A stretch of DNA of 64,000 nt, from positions 144,187,190 to 144,251,189 of the forward strand of contig CM048553.1 of the NCBI GenBank assembly GCA_026413225.1. The letters run 5' to 3'. The notes under the pieces are model-generated. The model did not search any database. It worked only from the letters and a program-made list of their open reading frames with translations, and was not told where the DNA came from. Source of the stretch: Otis tarda. Its lineage: Eukaryota; Chordata; Aves; Otidiformes; Otididae. How positions within the stretch are numbered: position 1 is the first letter of the stretch; each line of letters opens with the position of its first letter. The position numbers and the translations under genes were made by a program. This document shows, in pieces, positions 37,361 to 49,700 of this stretch.

Positions 37361-37396
37361 GGAAAATTGTGTGGAAATTTGTGTGGAAATTTGTGT
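37361..37396 (+). repeat. Three copies of a 12-bp unit GGAAATTTGTGT
   Basis: Three head-to-tail 12-mers lie at 37361-37372, 37373-37384 and 37385-37396, the first differing by one base. Because 12 is a multiple of three, the minus-strand frame reads through them as a repeated TNFH-type peptide. There is no sign that it is translated. Confidence 0.88.
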
Positions 37397-38870
37397 GCTG
37401 TTGAAGCACACTTTGGGTGGAGGGATGTACTGGGCCTAAGTGTGTCCCGACTGAGATCCAAAACGTGTTACAGATTTGTGTTCTGCAGTAGTGTGCTATC
37501 AGCTAATTCAGGATTGAGCTGAATTGCTAGATTTAGGTGTGCGTGGGAAGGATGAGCAGCAGGTATGTTATTAAAACTTTGTTTTTATGGGAGAAACTAT
37601 TTGCAAGTTTGTAAAAATGTGAATTGCCTGACCACTGAAATCCTCTGGAGTTTGCTTTATTGCTAGATAAAATAGCTTTGCTTCAATACCTGAACTCTTC
37701 CATTGCCATTTTCAAACAATACTTTGGAGTGTTTTCACATTTTCTTTCAAGCCTTTGATAGCTCATGTCAAACACTGTCAAACAGAATATAGCTCGACTC
37801 TATCAGATTTATTGGATGATTAGGTTATTGCAGGAAAAGTTTCCCACAATTGTTCTTTGCTTTACTTGCAATAAATATCAAGAGTTTCAAAGTCAGTACA
37901 TTTTCCCATCCTTTAATCTTCTCCAAAATACCGCTACATCATGTATGTAAATTCTGTGTGTAGCAGTAGCTCATATGGGCTTTGAGCTCCGCAGGAAGCC
38001 AGTAGAATAAACTGTCTGAGAGCAGTGCCCTGGGGAGCCTAAAGGTTTGTGGCCAGCCCACCCCATGACGTGCAGAGACATATGTAACAAAAGCTCTGTG
38101 GGGCTTTTCCCTCACCTTCTAAGTGAGCGTAGTAATTGGAAGTTGCCAGATAAAAATGGAATAGGGAGGGGGCAAAAGAAGCCCTAACTGGGAAAACTTA
38201 TTTTTTAGCACCTATTTCTCAAAACTTTGCGATTTTCCTAAACAGATCTTCAGAAACAGATGACCAAATCCATCAACTACATTTGTCCAGAGTTCTTTTT
38301 CCCTATTAACTATGTATTAAACAAAACAAATACAAAGATAAAGCTATGAAATAGCACTATATAGGAAGATTTTAATGATAGAATAACAAATTATGTAGCA
38401 TCTCTCTTTTTAAAAAATGAATTTTATCAGTAGAAATCTAAGAAGTGGAAAAACTTACAGAAATTTTATTTTCAGAGAAAAATACTGATCCTGCTAAATA
38501 TCAATACAATAAGCAATTATAGATTTTTCAATGCTTTCTGAGAAATCCGGATGTTTTAACATTATAGTACTCTGGTCATAAGCAATTGGTTTCCAAAAAC
38601 TTCCTTTTTGGAAACCTTCCCAACTCTACTGGATGCTGAATTTTTTCTTTAGGAGACGTGGTGCTGCCTGTGCAAGATCCAGTTTTCCTCTTTTTGAAAA
38701 CAGTAGATGTGTTGCCACTTGACAGTAGGTGATGGGGATCAAGACTATGCCAAACTGCAGGGTTTTGTATGTCTCATATCAGTGCTTAATTTGAGAAATC
38801 TTAGGAAATGCATTTTTATCTTATTTTTCTCATCTAATTCTTTTTCTTACTTCTTATAAAGTCATTGAAT
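37397..38870. other. Unique AT-rich DNA, no gene seen
   Basis: No exon, RNA gene or mobile element was recognised between the 12-bp repeat and the next CR1 fragment. Confidence 0.5.
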
Positions 38871-38960
38871 AGAACCATAGAATAGTTAGGGTTGGAAGGG
38901 ACCTTCAAAGGTCATCTAGGCCAACCCCCCTGCAAGGAGCAGCGACATCTTCAACTAGAT
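38871..38960 (-). mobile_element. CR1 3' UTR fragment, 90 bp, minus strand
   Basis: Only the CR1 3' UTR remains: TAGAACCATAGAATAGTTAG on the plus strand, then GGGTTGGAAGGGACCTTCAA, then the CCCCCCTGCAAGGAGCAG box, stopping at CAACTAGATG just outside the ORF2 stop. It belongs to the second CR1 lineage. Confidence 0.92.
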
Positions 38961-39130
38961 GAAGAAATCTTTCTATTGCATTGTTTTTTCTAAGGTAGGT
39001 ATGTTACATTGTTGAGAATGCAGCATGTATTTTAAAACTACCCTCCATGCTTCCTATTTACAATTACAAGAGCCTTATTCCCATGTTTCAAATCATTGGT
39101 CTGTTTCTTACACTTCGCAGTTTTATTAGG

Positions 39131-39776
39131 TGTCCATGCCAAGGTGTTGGTAGAGGGGGAACTTCAGGAGGATGACCTCCGCGAGAAGAGGCCAGGGGCT
39201 GCCCTGTGCTCAACACAGCAGGTCCCAGTCAGCTCTGTAACGGATCCACCTCAGGACACATCAGCCAGCTTGGTGGCACCTGTGCAAAAACATATTTAAG
39301 AAAGGGCAAAAATATGGAGACCAGGAAGACAGAGGAACCAAAGGGAAGAACAAAGCCAGAGCAGAAAGAGGTGCTCCACAGCGAAGGAGCTGTGGTCTAT
39401 AGAGGAGCCCATGCTGGAGCAGGGGCACCCCCGAAGGGACTGCAGCCTGTGGAGGACCATGCTGGAGTGCAGGAAACACCTGAGAAGGAAGGACCAGCAG
39501 AAGAGAAGAGTGAGAAGCAGAGAGTGACTGAGACAAACTGCCAGGCTCTGACCCCTCCTGCAGTGCCTGTCACCTCACCGTGCAACCTGCGGTGATAACG
39601 GGGGAATGGAGACCAGGAAGGGGGAAGGAGAGTGGTCTGGAGTTAAGTTGAGGCTGGGAGAAGAGAAAGGGTTTTTTTTTCCTAGGTGTATATATTTGTA
39701 TTTTTGTTTCTTTCTCCTATGTCCTACTAGGGCCAGAGGTTGGGTGCTTGGTTGCCAGCTGGGATCGACCACCACA
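39131..39776 (+). mobile_element. Solo-LTR-like element of an avian retrovirus-like family (fossil)
   Basis: About 0.65 kb that resembles a long terminal repeat of the same family as the 22.5-kb fragment. It shows CTCCGCGAGAAGAGGCCAGG near its start and a TATA-like CATATTTAAGAAAGGG near 39290. G-rich, slightly repetitive GCTGGAGCAGGGGCACCC and GGGACTGCAGCCTGTGGAGG segments follow. It has a GGAGTTAAGTTGAGGCTGGG stretch and closes with GTTGCCAGCTGGGATCGACCACCACA-type sequence with CA at its end. No internal viral region is seen on either side, so it is most simply a solo LTR. The left end is uncertain by some tens of bases and no target-site duplication could be read. Shorter towards its right end than the family as I remember it. 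Old. Confidence 0.65.
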
Positions 39777-42700
39777 GCAATGTACATCTTTGCAGTTCTT
39801 CACACTTGCTTTCCCAGTATTTGTTAGTGTGTGCCATGACAAAAAGTCAATTATCAGTGGATTTCTCCACATCAGTCTTCCTTACACATTCTGGAAACTC
39901 TGTAATACCCGCAATTAAGATGCGTGTCCTTCCTAAATCTTTTTTACTGTTTCAAAGTATTTTAAACATAATAAAAATAATTTACTGATGCAACATACCA
40001 GCATGTGTTGGTGCCTCACCATTCCTTTAAGTTATGTTTCAGGCTTGCAGGGAAAAAGTGGCACTCAAAATACTTTGTTTCCAGTGATGCTCCATTCGAA
40101 CAACTTGCCTCCTTTTGCTCTTAAAAAAAGAAAATGTGACACTGACTGGAAGGGAAATATCTAACTTAAACGTCACAGAGTTAGGAGGTTTGTGTTGAAA
40201 TTTTTATGGTATTTTTAAATAAATTTTTAAATACAAAGTCCATCTTGGCAATGAATAGACATAGAAATTAGAAATTTTCTGCTGAAAAGCAAAACCATGA
40301 TGATATTTTTATAGCAATGAGATTCTGACCTCAAGCTACTTCTTTTTGCAGAGATAATTTGTCACCTTCACTTGCCAGTGGTGTCTGTGTGGGTAGCCTT
40401 TTTTATGTATGCAGAATTTATTTAAAGTTTGGATCTAAATTTGACCCTTGCTCACAGTTAGACTTGTCAATGGTATGTGAATTTTGACAAGAAGTCTAAT
40501 AGGATTTTTTAGGAGGGAGGTTATTTCAACAATGATGAATTTTCCCTTGTGACATGCATTAAGCTGAGGTGCCTTCAGCCTCCCTTACTCATCCCTGCAG
40601 GTTCTTGTACAGCCCTAAGGATCCAGGATGAAAGCAGCAGAAAACCAACTTAGGAATTACACAAAACAGGAAAGAATTTTTCAGATTAAATAGTGCTCTA
40701 GTGTGGAATATTGTGTGGGATTACACAGTGAATGCTGGACCCCCAGGAATGAAGTAGAAAGAAAACCAAAATATTACACTTACTTTTCTCTCACAGTAGC
40801 CATAGTTACTCTGAAACTGGTACGATAGCTTCTGGAGGAGCCCAGATGTGCTGTAGAGAATGAAAAATGCTGTAGATGCCAAAGCTGCAAAATCTTACAA
40901 TGCAAAGATACCATAATAGGCCTGTTTGTTGCAAGTTTTTATAGAGAGGACGTAAAATTTAATTTTATTTGACTTTAACTCTCAAGATATGAAGGCTAGA
41001 GAGTTAATAGAGGCTGATAAAATTGAAGTTCTTGGTTTTTTTTGTTCTGTCCACTATCTCTGAAAAATAGCCAGAAGATGAAAAACTTGTTCAGTGCTGA
41101 GAATGTGCCCCGTCATGTGTTGCCTTTATTACAAATGGCTGGAATGGAGTCTTGCTTTGTGTCCCTGTTTGCAAATGGAAAGCCAGATTGTATTTTAAAG
41201 CAATCCACTTGCTTATTTCATATTAGGTGCAAGAAAGTCTAAATATATATATATATATCTATTTGATAGTTATAGCCTTTTTAATGTTCAGAGTTCTCAG
41301 AGTCCCTCAGGAGATGGAAAGGAGCTATAGGACAGTTTCCACTGAAGTCAAAATTACGGTGGCTTTTGCTAAAACAGGATGTTTTCTCCCAGACTAATCA
41401 CTTTGCTGCAGTATTTGTTGTGGTTTCCATTAGAATTGATTAAAAGAATATATGTATCAAAAGCAAATATCACACTGTGATAAAGAAAGTGGGAAGTATT
41501 TGTTATTAACTTCTAAAAATAAGTAATTCAGGCTTTTCCAATCAATCCTGACTGTCACTGGACTCTTAATGCCTAGTTTCTGTTAGCTATGTAACCCTTG
41601 CTAGTTTCTACTCCAGGGACAAACTGTCAAATGGATACAATCTTTTTCATTTATTCACCTCTTGTTATGTGAGAACCACCGGCTTTTGGGCTTGGGTAAG
41701 AAATTTGGAAAATAATATATTTGTCTTGCTCTAGCTTTTAAAAAGCATAATCCAGAGAAATGTTTAGGGGGTGTGGGTGAAGAGAAAAAAAACCCTGCAT
41801 TTGTTAGAAAGGGAGGAACACGCTTTCTTGATTTTTACTCTACCATGTGTAATCATCCTATAAGAAAGGAAAAACTGCAAAAGCTGTGTTCAGCGCCATT
41901 AGGATTGCTGTATTATTAGTGTGGGTATTTATGTTTTTCCCACATTCTGAAAGTAAGTTATACCTCACAGTCCTGATCCAGTGAAATGGAAAGAAACAGA
42001 CAGACTGACTTTGAATCGGGTCATGCATTCAGTAGATTGTTCTTGAATGCCTGTAACTGCACTTTTTAGCTCGGTTATTTATGAAGATGAAGAAAGGCTT
42101 TTCTGAGAGGGCACGTCACATTGCACCTCCTAAGTACCACACCCCAGGTAGGGGTTGGAAGGGCTGTCAGGGATGGTGGAGAATTTAGGAGGAGCTTGAG
42201 CAGAGGTCCTTCCACTTCTATCAAAAAAATACTGCAGCCAGCTTATAGGTTGGACAATATGATGCAGCTATCACTTCGCCTTTTATTGAGAACATTATGT
42301 GTTAATTGAATCAGTATCCATTTTGAAGGCCATGTGTGAATTTGCTGTAACTGTTTAGTTGTACTCCTTAATGGCTTTTGGTTTTCTACATTTACATGTG
42401 TTCTGTGTTTTGTTCTGTATTACTGTTTGCCACAGTAATGGCTTGCTCCGTATTTTTGTTTAAACTACAAAAGGAAGAGAAAGAATAGTAAGAAATTCAC
42501 TTAAAACTTAACTTTCTATTCATTAGCAATGAAGAAACTGTATTTAGACTACCTGGCTGTATTTTCATTATTATGTGTTTTTCAAGAAGAGAGTTCATAA
42601 GACTTGGTGGAGTTAAATATGATCACTCATAATTACTGTAAACAGTCACACTGAAGTTCATCCTGCGTAACTCTGTGCTGAGTTGCCCTAGGCTCCTTTC

Positions 42701-43107
42701 GTAGACCCGAGAAAGAATCATCTCCAGGAGGTGATTCAGCTCTCCTAAGACCTGAATTGCCGTCTTTTTTTTCTGTGAATGTGAGGTCTGTAGGATGACA
42801 TTTCCATTTTCAGTTCAGCAGAATGGATTCAGAACTTTTTGTGTAATACTGAGATTTCTCTCTTAAGTAACTTGAGCTTATAAGATTTCAGAAGAAATAA
42901 TACCCCAAATACATCATTTGGGTTCATGTAGGGTGCATGCGGTGAGGGGAGGCAGTCCTGACTGCTGCTGTTTGAGCAGCAGGTGAAGGAGCAGGTATTG
43001 TGCTCTTTCCCAGCCTAGGCCGTGGGTCTTGTCCCATTCAGCAGTGAGAAGAGGACAGTTATGCTCTGATGCACTTGAGACCATGATGGGCAGCGGCACA
43101 TTCTTAC
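39777..43107. other. Unique DNA, no gene seen
   Basis: AT-rich sequence with a short (AT)8 run at 41243-41258. No exon-like block with good splice sites was noticed and no mobile element was recognised. Confidence 0.5.
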
Positions 43108-43237
43108 ATGTCTGATCATGCAAGTCAGCAGAATAAAGCAGCCGTATAGTAGCATAATTAAGCCAATTAGACTGTAGACAAAGATCTTCCTTGCTCTTCT
43201 AGTAGGTTTCCTTAAATCCTTTCCAAGACAGTTATTT
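43108..43237 (-). other. Candidate exon encoding a transmembrane segment
   Basis: On the minus strand an acceptor GGCTTTTCACAG is followed by 130 bases that end at a donor CAT|GTAAGA. One base plus 43 codons are open. The peptide starts NNCLGKDLRKPTRRARK, a basic stretch, and continues into a hydrophobic run of about 24 residues (IFVYSLIGLIMLLYGCFILL and on), ending MIRH. Basic residues before the hydrophobic run would suit a type II or cytosol-in topology. I do not recognise the protein. A T-rich region read in one frame can give such a run by chance. The block lies inside a longer open frame on the same strand. Confidence 0.25.
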
Positions 43238-43511
43238 CTGTGAAAAGCCAGTGCTCCCTCCACTGCTGAATGCAGTTGACATTTTAAGCTTCTGCTTGAG
43301 TGCTGTGCTAACAGGCTGCCAGGTCCAGTTCTGGTTTGTGTTACTGGTTCATTTGGAATGTTGTAAATTGGGAGGCAAACTGTCAGTACATACCATGGAG
43401 AGGAAGGCTTTGCTGTAGTAATGCAGCAGCAGAAGAAAAACATCTTAGTCTGGACAGATTATAAATAGTTGCCCTTTCTTTTATCTGAGCCTTCTCCAAA
43501 TTTTTCTTTAG

Positions 43512-43728
43512 GAAATGTTCCTGTCCTGACATTAACAATACCCTGTTTCAGTGGGAAAATGAGTTCCTGCAAGATTCTTCTAGACTGTCAGATAGAAAAG
43601 TTGTGCAACGAGTGCTGTATCGTCAGTCTGAGCCCTCTGTGCAGCCCACCGCTGCAGGCAGAATTCATCCACGTCCACGTGATGTTCTCTGGCTGCTGAT
43701 TATGCAACATTGTGATGACAGGACATAA
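43512..43728 (+). other. Candidate terminal exon, 71 codons
   Basis: A very strong acceptor, CTTCTCCAAATTTTTCTTTAG, precedes 217 bases. The frame after one leading base is open for 71 codons and has balanced, protein-like composition: KCSCPDINNTLFQWENEFLQ, then DSSRLSDRKVVQRVLYRQ, ending MQHCDDRT with TAA at 43726-43728. A second forward frame is open for about as long, ending FIHVHVMFSGC. No good donor was found, so this would be a last exon. An AATAAA sits at 43896-43901, though the DNA beyond it is A-rich rather than GT-rich. The family was not recognised. Confidence 0.27.
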
Positions 43729-46700
43729 AAATGTTCCCGCAGAGAGAGCAGAGGTTCACAAAAAATTTCATCAGTTGAGATTTTTTTCTAAAGCACCCCT
43801 AAAATAGCATTAGTACATTGTAAAATGAAAGTTCTTGCAAACTTTTTTTTGCAGTCTGCTGAAAAATGAAAATGGAAAGAGAAATAATGTGATAAAATAA
43901 ATGAGATACAAGAGTGGAAAGAACAAAGACAAAAGTCATGAAGAAGTAAGATGCAGGATATGTGAGAAGAAGAAAGACAGAGACTAAAGACAGTGGTAAT
44001 GCACAGAAGCCAAAATGTGTTGTTCTGTTGAGGACCAGTACAATACTTGTGACCACTGAAACCTTGTGCAAAAAATCAAGTGCAACTTTAAAAGGAAGAA
44101 GCAAGGAAAAAAATTAGTGGAAAAACACATGGAAAATATGAGATTGAAAGGATTAATTTCACATAGCCTTACATTCAAGTGCATCTAACTTCTTCTCATG
44201 CTTGCAGTGGAGCACAGAAGTGTTATGTTGCCCTGGTGTAAAGGTGTAGCACTAACTGTTTTGAGAATTTGCAGTACATGTCGGATCATATTCTTCACCA
44301 AAAGTATATCTTCTGTCAACTAACTGACCCAGAGGTGCAGGAAGGCAGAGTGGACCAGTTAGCCTTGCCCATTGCAGACAGATGTATCCTTACTATGCAA
44401 ATGTTAGATTTAAATTTAGAATTGTAAAATATTTAGAGTTCTTAAAAATAGCATGACTAGCTAGCAAAGGACACGATATTCCTGGTGATGCCATGGAATA
44501 AATGGCCACATCACCCTCTACATATTACAAGGTGGTGAATAAATGAGTAACCCCCAGTTGTTCAGAGCTTTCCTCAGCTATTATTTAATTTTATCCATCA
44601 GTTTGTAAAGGCAAGTATTTTATTACTTGCCCTACTTTGCTTCTCCTCTATGGAAGATTTATGAGCAGTAGATACACGGAGTTATAGACAGTTCTTTAAG
44701 CAAACTCAATGAGAGGTTGACAAAATGTTTTTTTTTTTTGCTTTAGGAAGTTAAACATTAACTTTCCTAGCTGTGGCCAAGCTTTATTTTTCTGGCATAA
44801 CTCTAACAGGTACCAGGAACCCACTGTCTGGATCAGTGGGCCTGAGTCTCATTCTCCTCAGCAGACAATACAGTGAATAGATGAAGGGATGCTAAACCAG
44901 TTGGGATAGGACTCAGATAGGGCTCACGTAGGGCTTAAAATCTTGAAGTCTATGAATTTGCCTCTGGTTGCATATAAATCTTGTATTCCTGGCAGAGTGG
45001 AGTAGTGAGGTTGCCATGGACATTTCTGTGTGCATGGAGAGTCCAACCTTGGTCAGAGCAGGTCATGGCGGCAGGGGAAATGTGCCACAGTCTCTGCTAG
45101 CACCTGCTGGTTTTTCACGTGCCTGCAGAAAGGCAAGCCTCACTTCCAGCCTCATGAGTGTAGTACTGGATCAGGAAAATGGTTCTGGTTCCTTTTACAC
45201 TGGTACAAGAATTTAGCCTTAATGTATCTTGGGTCAAAATCAATTGTATCCTGAACTGAGTGAAAGTGGTCTTCATGTCATCGTCCCGGAACCCCTAATG
45301 AGTTTGGAAGCATACTTCTGCTTTTTTTTGCTATGTCAGAACCTTAGCTTCTGTATTTTCCTAGCACCTTTCTTTATTGCTGCAAGTCATAGTTTCTTAA
45401 ACAGTTTATTTAAGATGGGAGATGGCTGCTGTAATTTAGGACTAATTCTTTTGCAGTCATTTTTAGAAAAAGAAATTAAAAGTTGGCTTTAAAAATAGTG
45501 ATGCTTTTTAAAACATTTTCCCTTTGCACTAAGGATTTGGAAAATTTATCAATTGAGGTGCACGACATGATGTATATTTAGGCTTTAACCACTGCCAGTC
45601 AGGCTTTGCTAATCTAGAATACCCATTGTCCTGCAAGGCACAAGAGGATGCGTAGGTACTGAACACGCGAGAAAAGCAACTATTGATACCTAACAGATGT
45701 GTGTCGACCATCATAGGTAGAAGGATGTGTGTACTTCTGTGGTATTCCTGTCCACTCCGAGGAATGAAAGCTGAGATCTACTGGCAGGAGGAGCTGCATG
45801 GTACTTACTCTATTCTCTGAGGCTTTTGAGGATGCAGTATTAGCAGGGTATCACTCGTCTTTCCTCAGGAACAGTGGTGGAAGCTCCAGAGATTTCATGG
45901 TACCTGAATCCTCCTCCATGCTGCCATACATGTTCCCCTTTGGGCTGATTCCTTCTTGTCCTTTCTGAGGTGGGTGTTCTGGGGAATACAGGTAACAGTT
46001 CCTGTGGTGTGTACAGGTACCACTTCTAGTTAACAAAGAAGTGACTTGAGGTGAAGCGATGAGCGCTGGGAATGAAATATGGCCTTGAGGAAGAGAGGAA
46101 TCAGCCTGGGTCACACTGTGGGGTCTTCCTTTCTGGATCCATGGAGTGAACAGGCTTAAGGCTTTAGTATACCAAGATACCTTTCAGCTGTGGGTGGTTT
46201 CCATGCCATGAAGCTTTACAGGACACTCTAAGGAGCTGGTGCTGTTTTGGGAAGCTGTGGGTCAGGTATGAGGCTGCGAACACAGGAAGAGAGAACATTA
46301 AACAGTGGCTTCATTAAAATGGCTATGCAGAGATGGTGACAGCTTCTCGGTAGCAGTGATTTACTAATAAATAGACTTGTCACAACTCAGCTTTGCTATC
46401 AGTGTGGCTTGGCAGGGAGGGAGGAGAGGCCTGGTCTTCCAAAGGAAGCTCAGGAACCATATGCCGTGTACCACATGCCAGCCTCCATCTCTGCGTCCTG
46501 GACTCCCAGCTCAATTTGCGTTAATTAGATAGACCACACATTCCATGTCATTTAGTGTCACAGATTTACGGCAACTGAACCAAATCTGTCCTATCAGCCA
46601 TTAGGCTTCAGTTAGAGAGAGACTGGTTTTTGTAACTGCTGTGGGTGTCACTCTCCAGAGCAGCTCGGTGTCCCCGTTAGCTGCCTTCACCTTGCATAGC

Positions 46701-49700
46701 TGGTGGCCTCTGTTTTGTCCTTGGTTTTCTCCCTTTGGCTTTGATGGTGATTATGGCCGTGGAAGATGAATGGCACTGGCAGATGCCGTAGGTGTGCAGG
46801 GCAGGGAGGTTTTGCACAGGAACCCTTATTTCTGATTTTCAGGAGCCCTGCCACATTAGCTCAGAAGCCTGCCCAGCATGCTGTGCCACACAGATGGACG
46901 CGTGAGCAACTGCCTGATAAAGGTGGGGGTGAAGTCATTCACTTGGTTTATGAACACACCGAACTCAAATCCCAAAGTTTGGAGGTTAATACTGGATTAA
47001 ACATCTTGCATGCTGAAATTAGACTCCCATTCAATGAAAAAAAAAATTAAATAGTACTTAGCTTTGGTTCTGAGCAGTAAATAGCTCTAATTTCAGTAGC
47101 TGTTTCTGTGTGTTTAGTGCTTTTGAACATCAGGATGTTCCTCTAAATAGGAATACGGTTCTTTCACTATGAGCTCCTGAGCACAGTGCAATACATTGCC
47201 TGGAATAATAATTCCATTTTACTGCTCAGCATCTGATTGCATTGCCTTTCAAAGCAGAGAAATCTGCTGAAGAGAAACATTTGTGCTGCAGAGAACAGAA
47301 AAGGGAGACAACTTGTACTTCTTCAGTGGTCTGATTCTAAACGTTACTCCTGAATGCACAGAAAACATGTCAATGTAAATAATAAGAGAAGAAATATTGT
47401 ACTTCACTGTATAAACCACTTTTTATCTACAGAAGACGGAAAATACCTACCAAACTGGTATCCCTTGAAAAAGCTTTGCTTTCCAAAGCTGTTACGTCTG
47501 CATTTGTCAGGAAATTTTACTGATAATGGAAATTCTTCTGCTCCACATTTATAGACATAAATTTGTGCCCGAGTGTGTTCTTTCGGTTATGACCACGTGC
47601 TCCTATACCTTTTACACTGTGAGGGAACAGGAGAAATTGCAATGAGATCTTTTTTTCTATAGATGACACCAAGCAATTTAGTGTTGGGTTTGCAGGTTGT
47701 GCTGTACACATAGCTTCTTAGAAAACATCAAACTGAAAATATTATAGCATGAGTGGTCTAATCTTTTTTTTTTTTTCCTTGTTTCTTGATAGCTATTTCT
47801 TATTTGTGTACTTTTTTGGTAGTCCTTTGTAATGTAATACATAGAAGGATGATAGCAACCCACTTACTTTCAGAAATGAGGCTTTCTAATGATGCACTTC
47901 TGTTCCATAAATTGCAAGATGGAGAAATTTGATTTGACAGATTTTGAGGTAGAAGTAAAGAAGAACAATGGACAGGGCCTGTATTAGTTATAAGGCTGTC
48001 CATATATTCTCCTTGAAAGGACAGGGAAAAAAAAAACTATTAGAGAGGAACAAAACTGCATTAATAATATTTTAGAATAGCATAGATGTTAACACTGTGG
48101 GCAGCATAATGTGTTTTGGTTTATTTTGAAGGTGAACTTAATGATCAGTGCTGTTTTAGTAAAGGAAAATTGTGAAACTTAAGGTCATTGGTGATATCAG
48201 TTCCTAAATTTGCATTCCACTTTTTGAAAGTCTGTTGAAATACAATATATGCCCCTTAGATGTCATTTCTAGAAGGAAAATGTAGACTAGGGGTCAGCCT
48301 GTTCCGAACTGAACTTCTTTCAAGATGCAGGTAAGAGGCCGAAACGATTAAAATCATCACTGAATTTTATGGTTACAGCCTTTGGAACATTAATTTTATT
48401 ACATGAGCTGGGAATCTAATAGAAACATAAATGCTATCTTTTTTTTTTTTTTTGTGAAGCTTTGTTTTAAAAGGCAGTCATTACAAGAATGGATCACGCT
48501 TAGATGATCTTAAACATAACAAGTTTAGGTGTTTCCAATGATACATCATTTTATAGGGTAAATAACCAAATTAATTCATGCTTTTATATTTCTACTTCCT
48601 GTAAATGACAGCTAAATGGTAATAAATTGCCTATCTGTTTCCAAATGTCACTTTTAGCCACCTGCTTTCTGAGGTTCAGAGATGCTCGCTAACAGCCCTG
48701 ATATTGCTTTGCCTCCCTGTGCTATTTATAGTTAACGTCAATGCGAGAAGTTGTTTATTTCTCAAACTGTTTTTCTTCTGGGAAATTAGGGATGTGTGCC
48801 TCATTTCAGAATTGACCTTCAATGTTTCTAAGCTACCTGTGATCAGAGAAAGAGACATATTGCAGTTCCCCGTTTCCAAAAGGATTAAATCCCTATTGTT
48901 CTCTTAAACTGCGCAGTGTGATTCATGGGGGCTGTGAGACAGCGATCTCTTCTGCAAGGTTTCTTTCGAACTGCAGTTTCGCAAGCCTGTTATCTCTGAT
49001 AAGTTTTGTGGCTCACTATCTTCTCACATCTCATGTGTCAAACTGGCTGTAAGAGCTGACTAGCACACTCACCAACTGCTGGTGAAAAAGAAGAGCATGA
49101 AAAATAAAATCTGATTTGCGGAAGAGCTGGAGAATTCCTATTTGTGCGATTGCCCTGGATGAGTCACTGAAGTGGGAGTGAGATTGCTTGCGGTGAGGAA
49201 AGGCAACTGGCTCCAAGATTGTGATTCCAGCCTGTCCTGTGTGGCCTGTTTGGTAAGAGGGACAGAAAATGGGATGAGAGGAAGTGAAAAGCAGTTACTT
49301 AAGGCATTCCTCCTCCACAGGGTATCTAAAGGTAAAAGAAAACAAAACCAAACCCTTGCTGTAGTTCCTTGATGAGCTTAACAGCTTTGATGAAGGGAGC
49401 TGGCTGTGGCAGTGACTGCCTGGCCTCTTCGGCAGTCTTGGTTCACAGGGTAGAGGAAGGTCAAGAGACCTGCACCTGGAGGAGGAAACGTTCAGCCTTC
49501 TTTTTGATTAATTTCAGAGATTAATTGATACTCATTCCTAAAACATACAGTTTTATAGCAAGCAGGCATTTTAGATCATAGCATCGATTAAACACTGTCC
49601 TGATTTGGCAGTTGTGAAGGCACCAATAATTCAGTGACAAGAGATAAACTCCGGTTATGAGACACAGACACTGACCTGAGAGATGGCTGACGTCAGTGTC

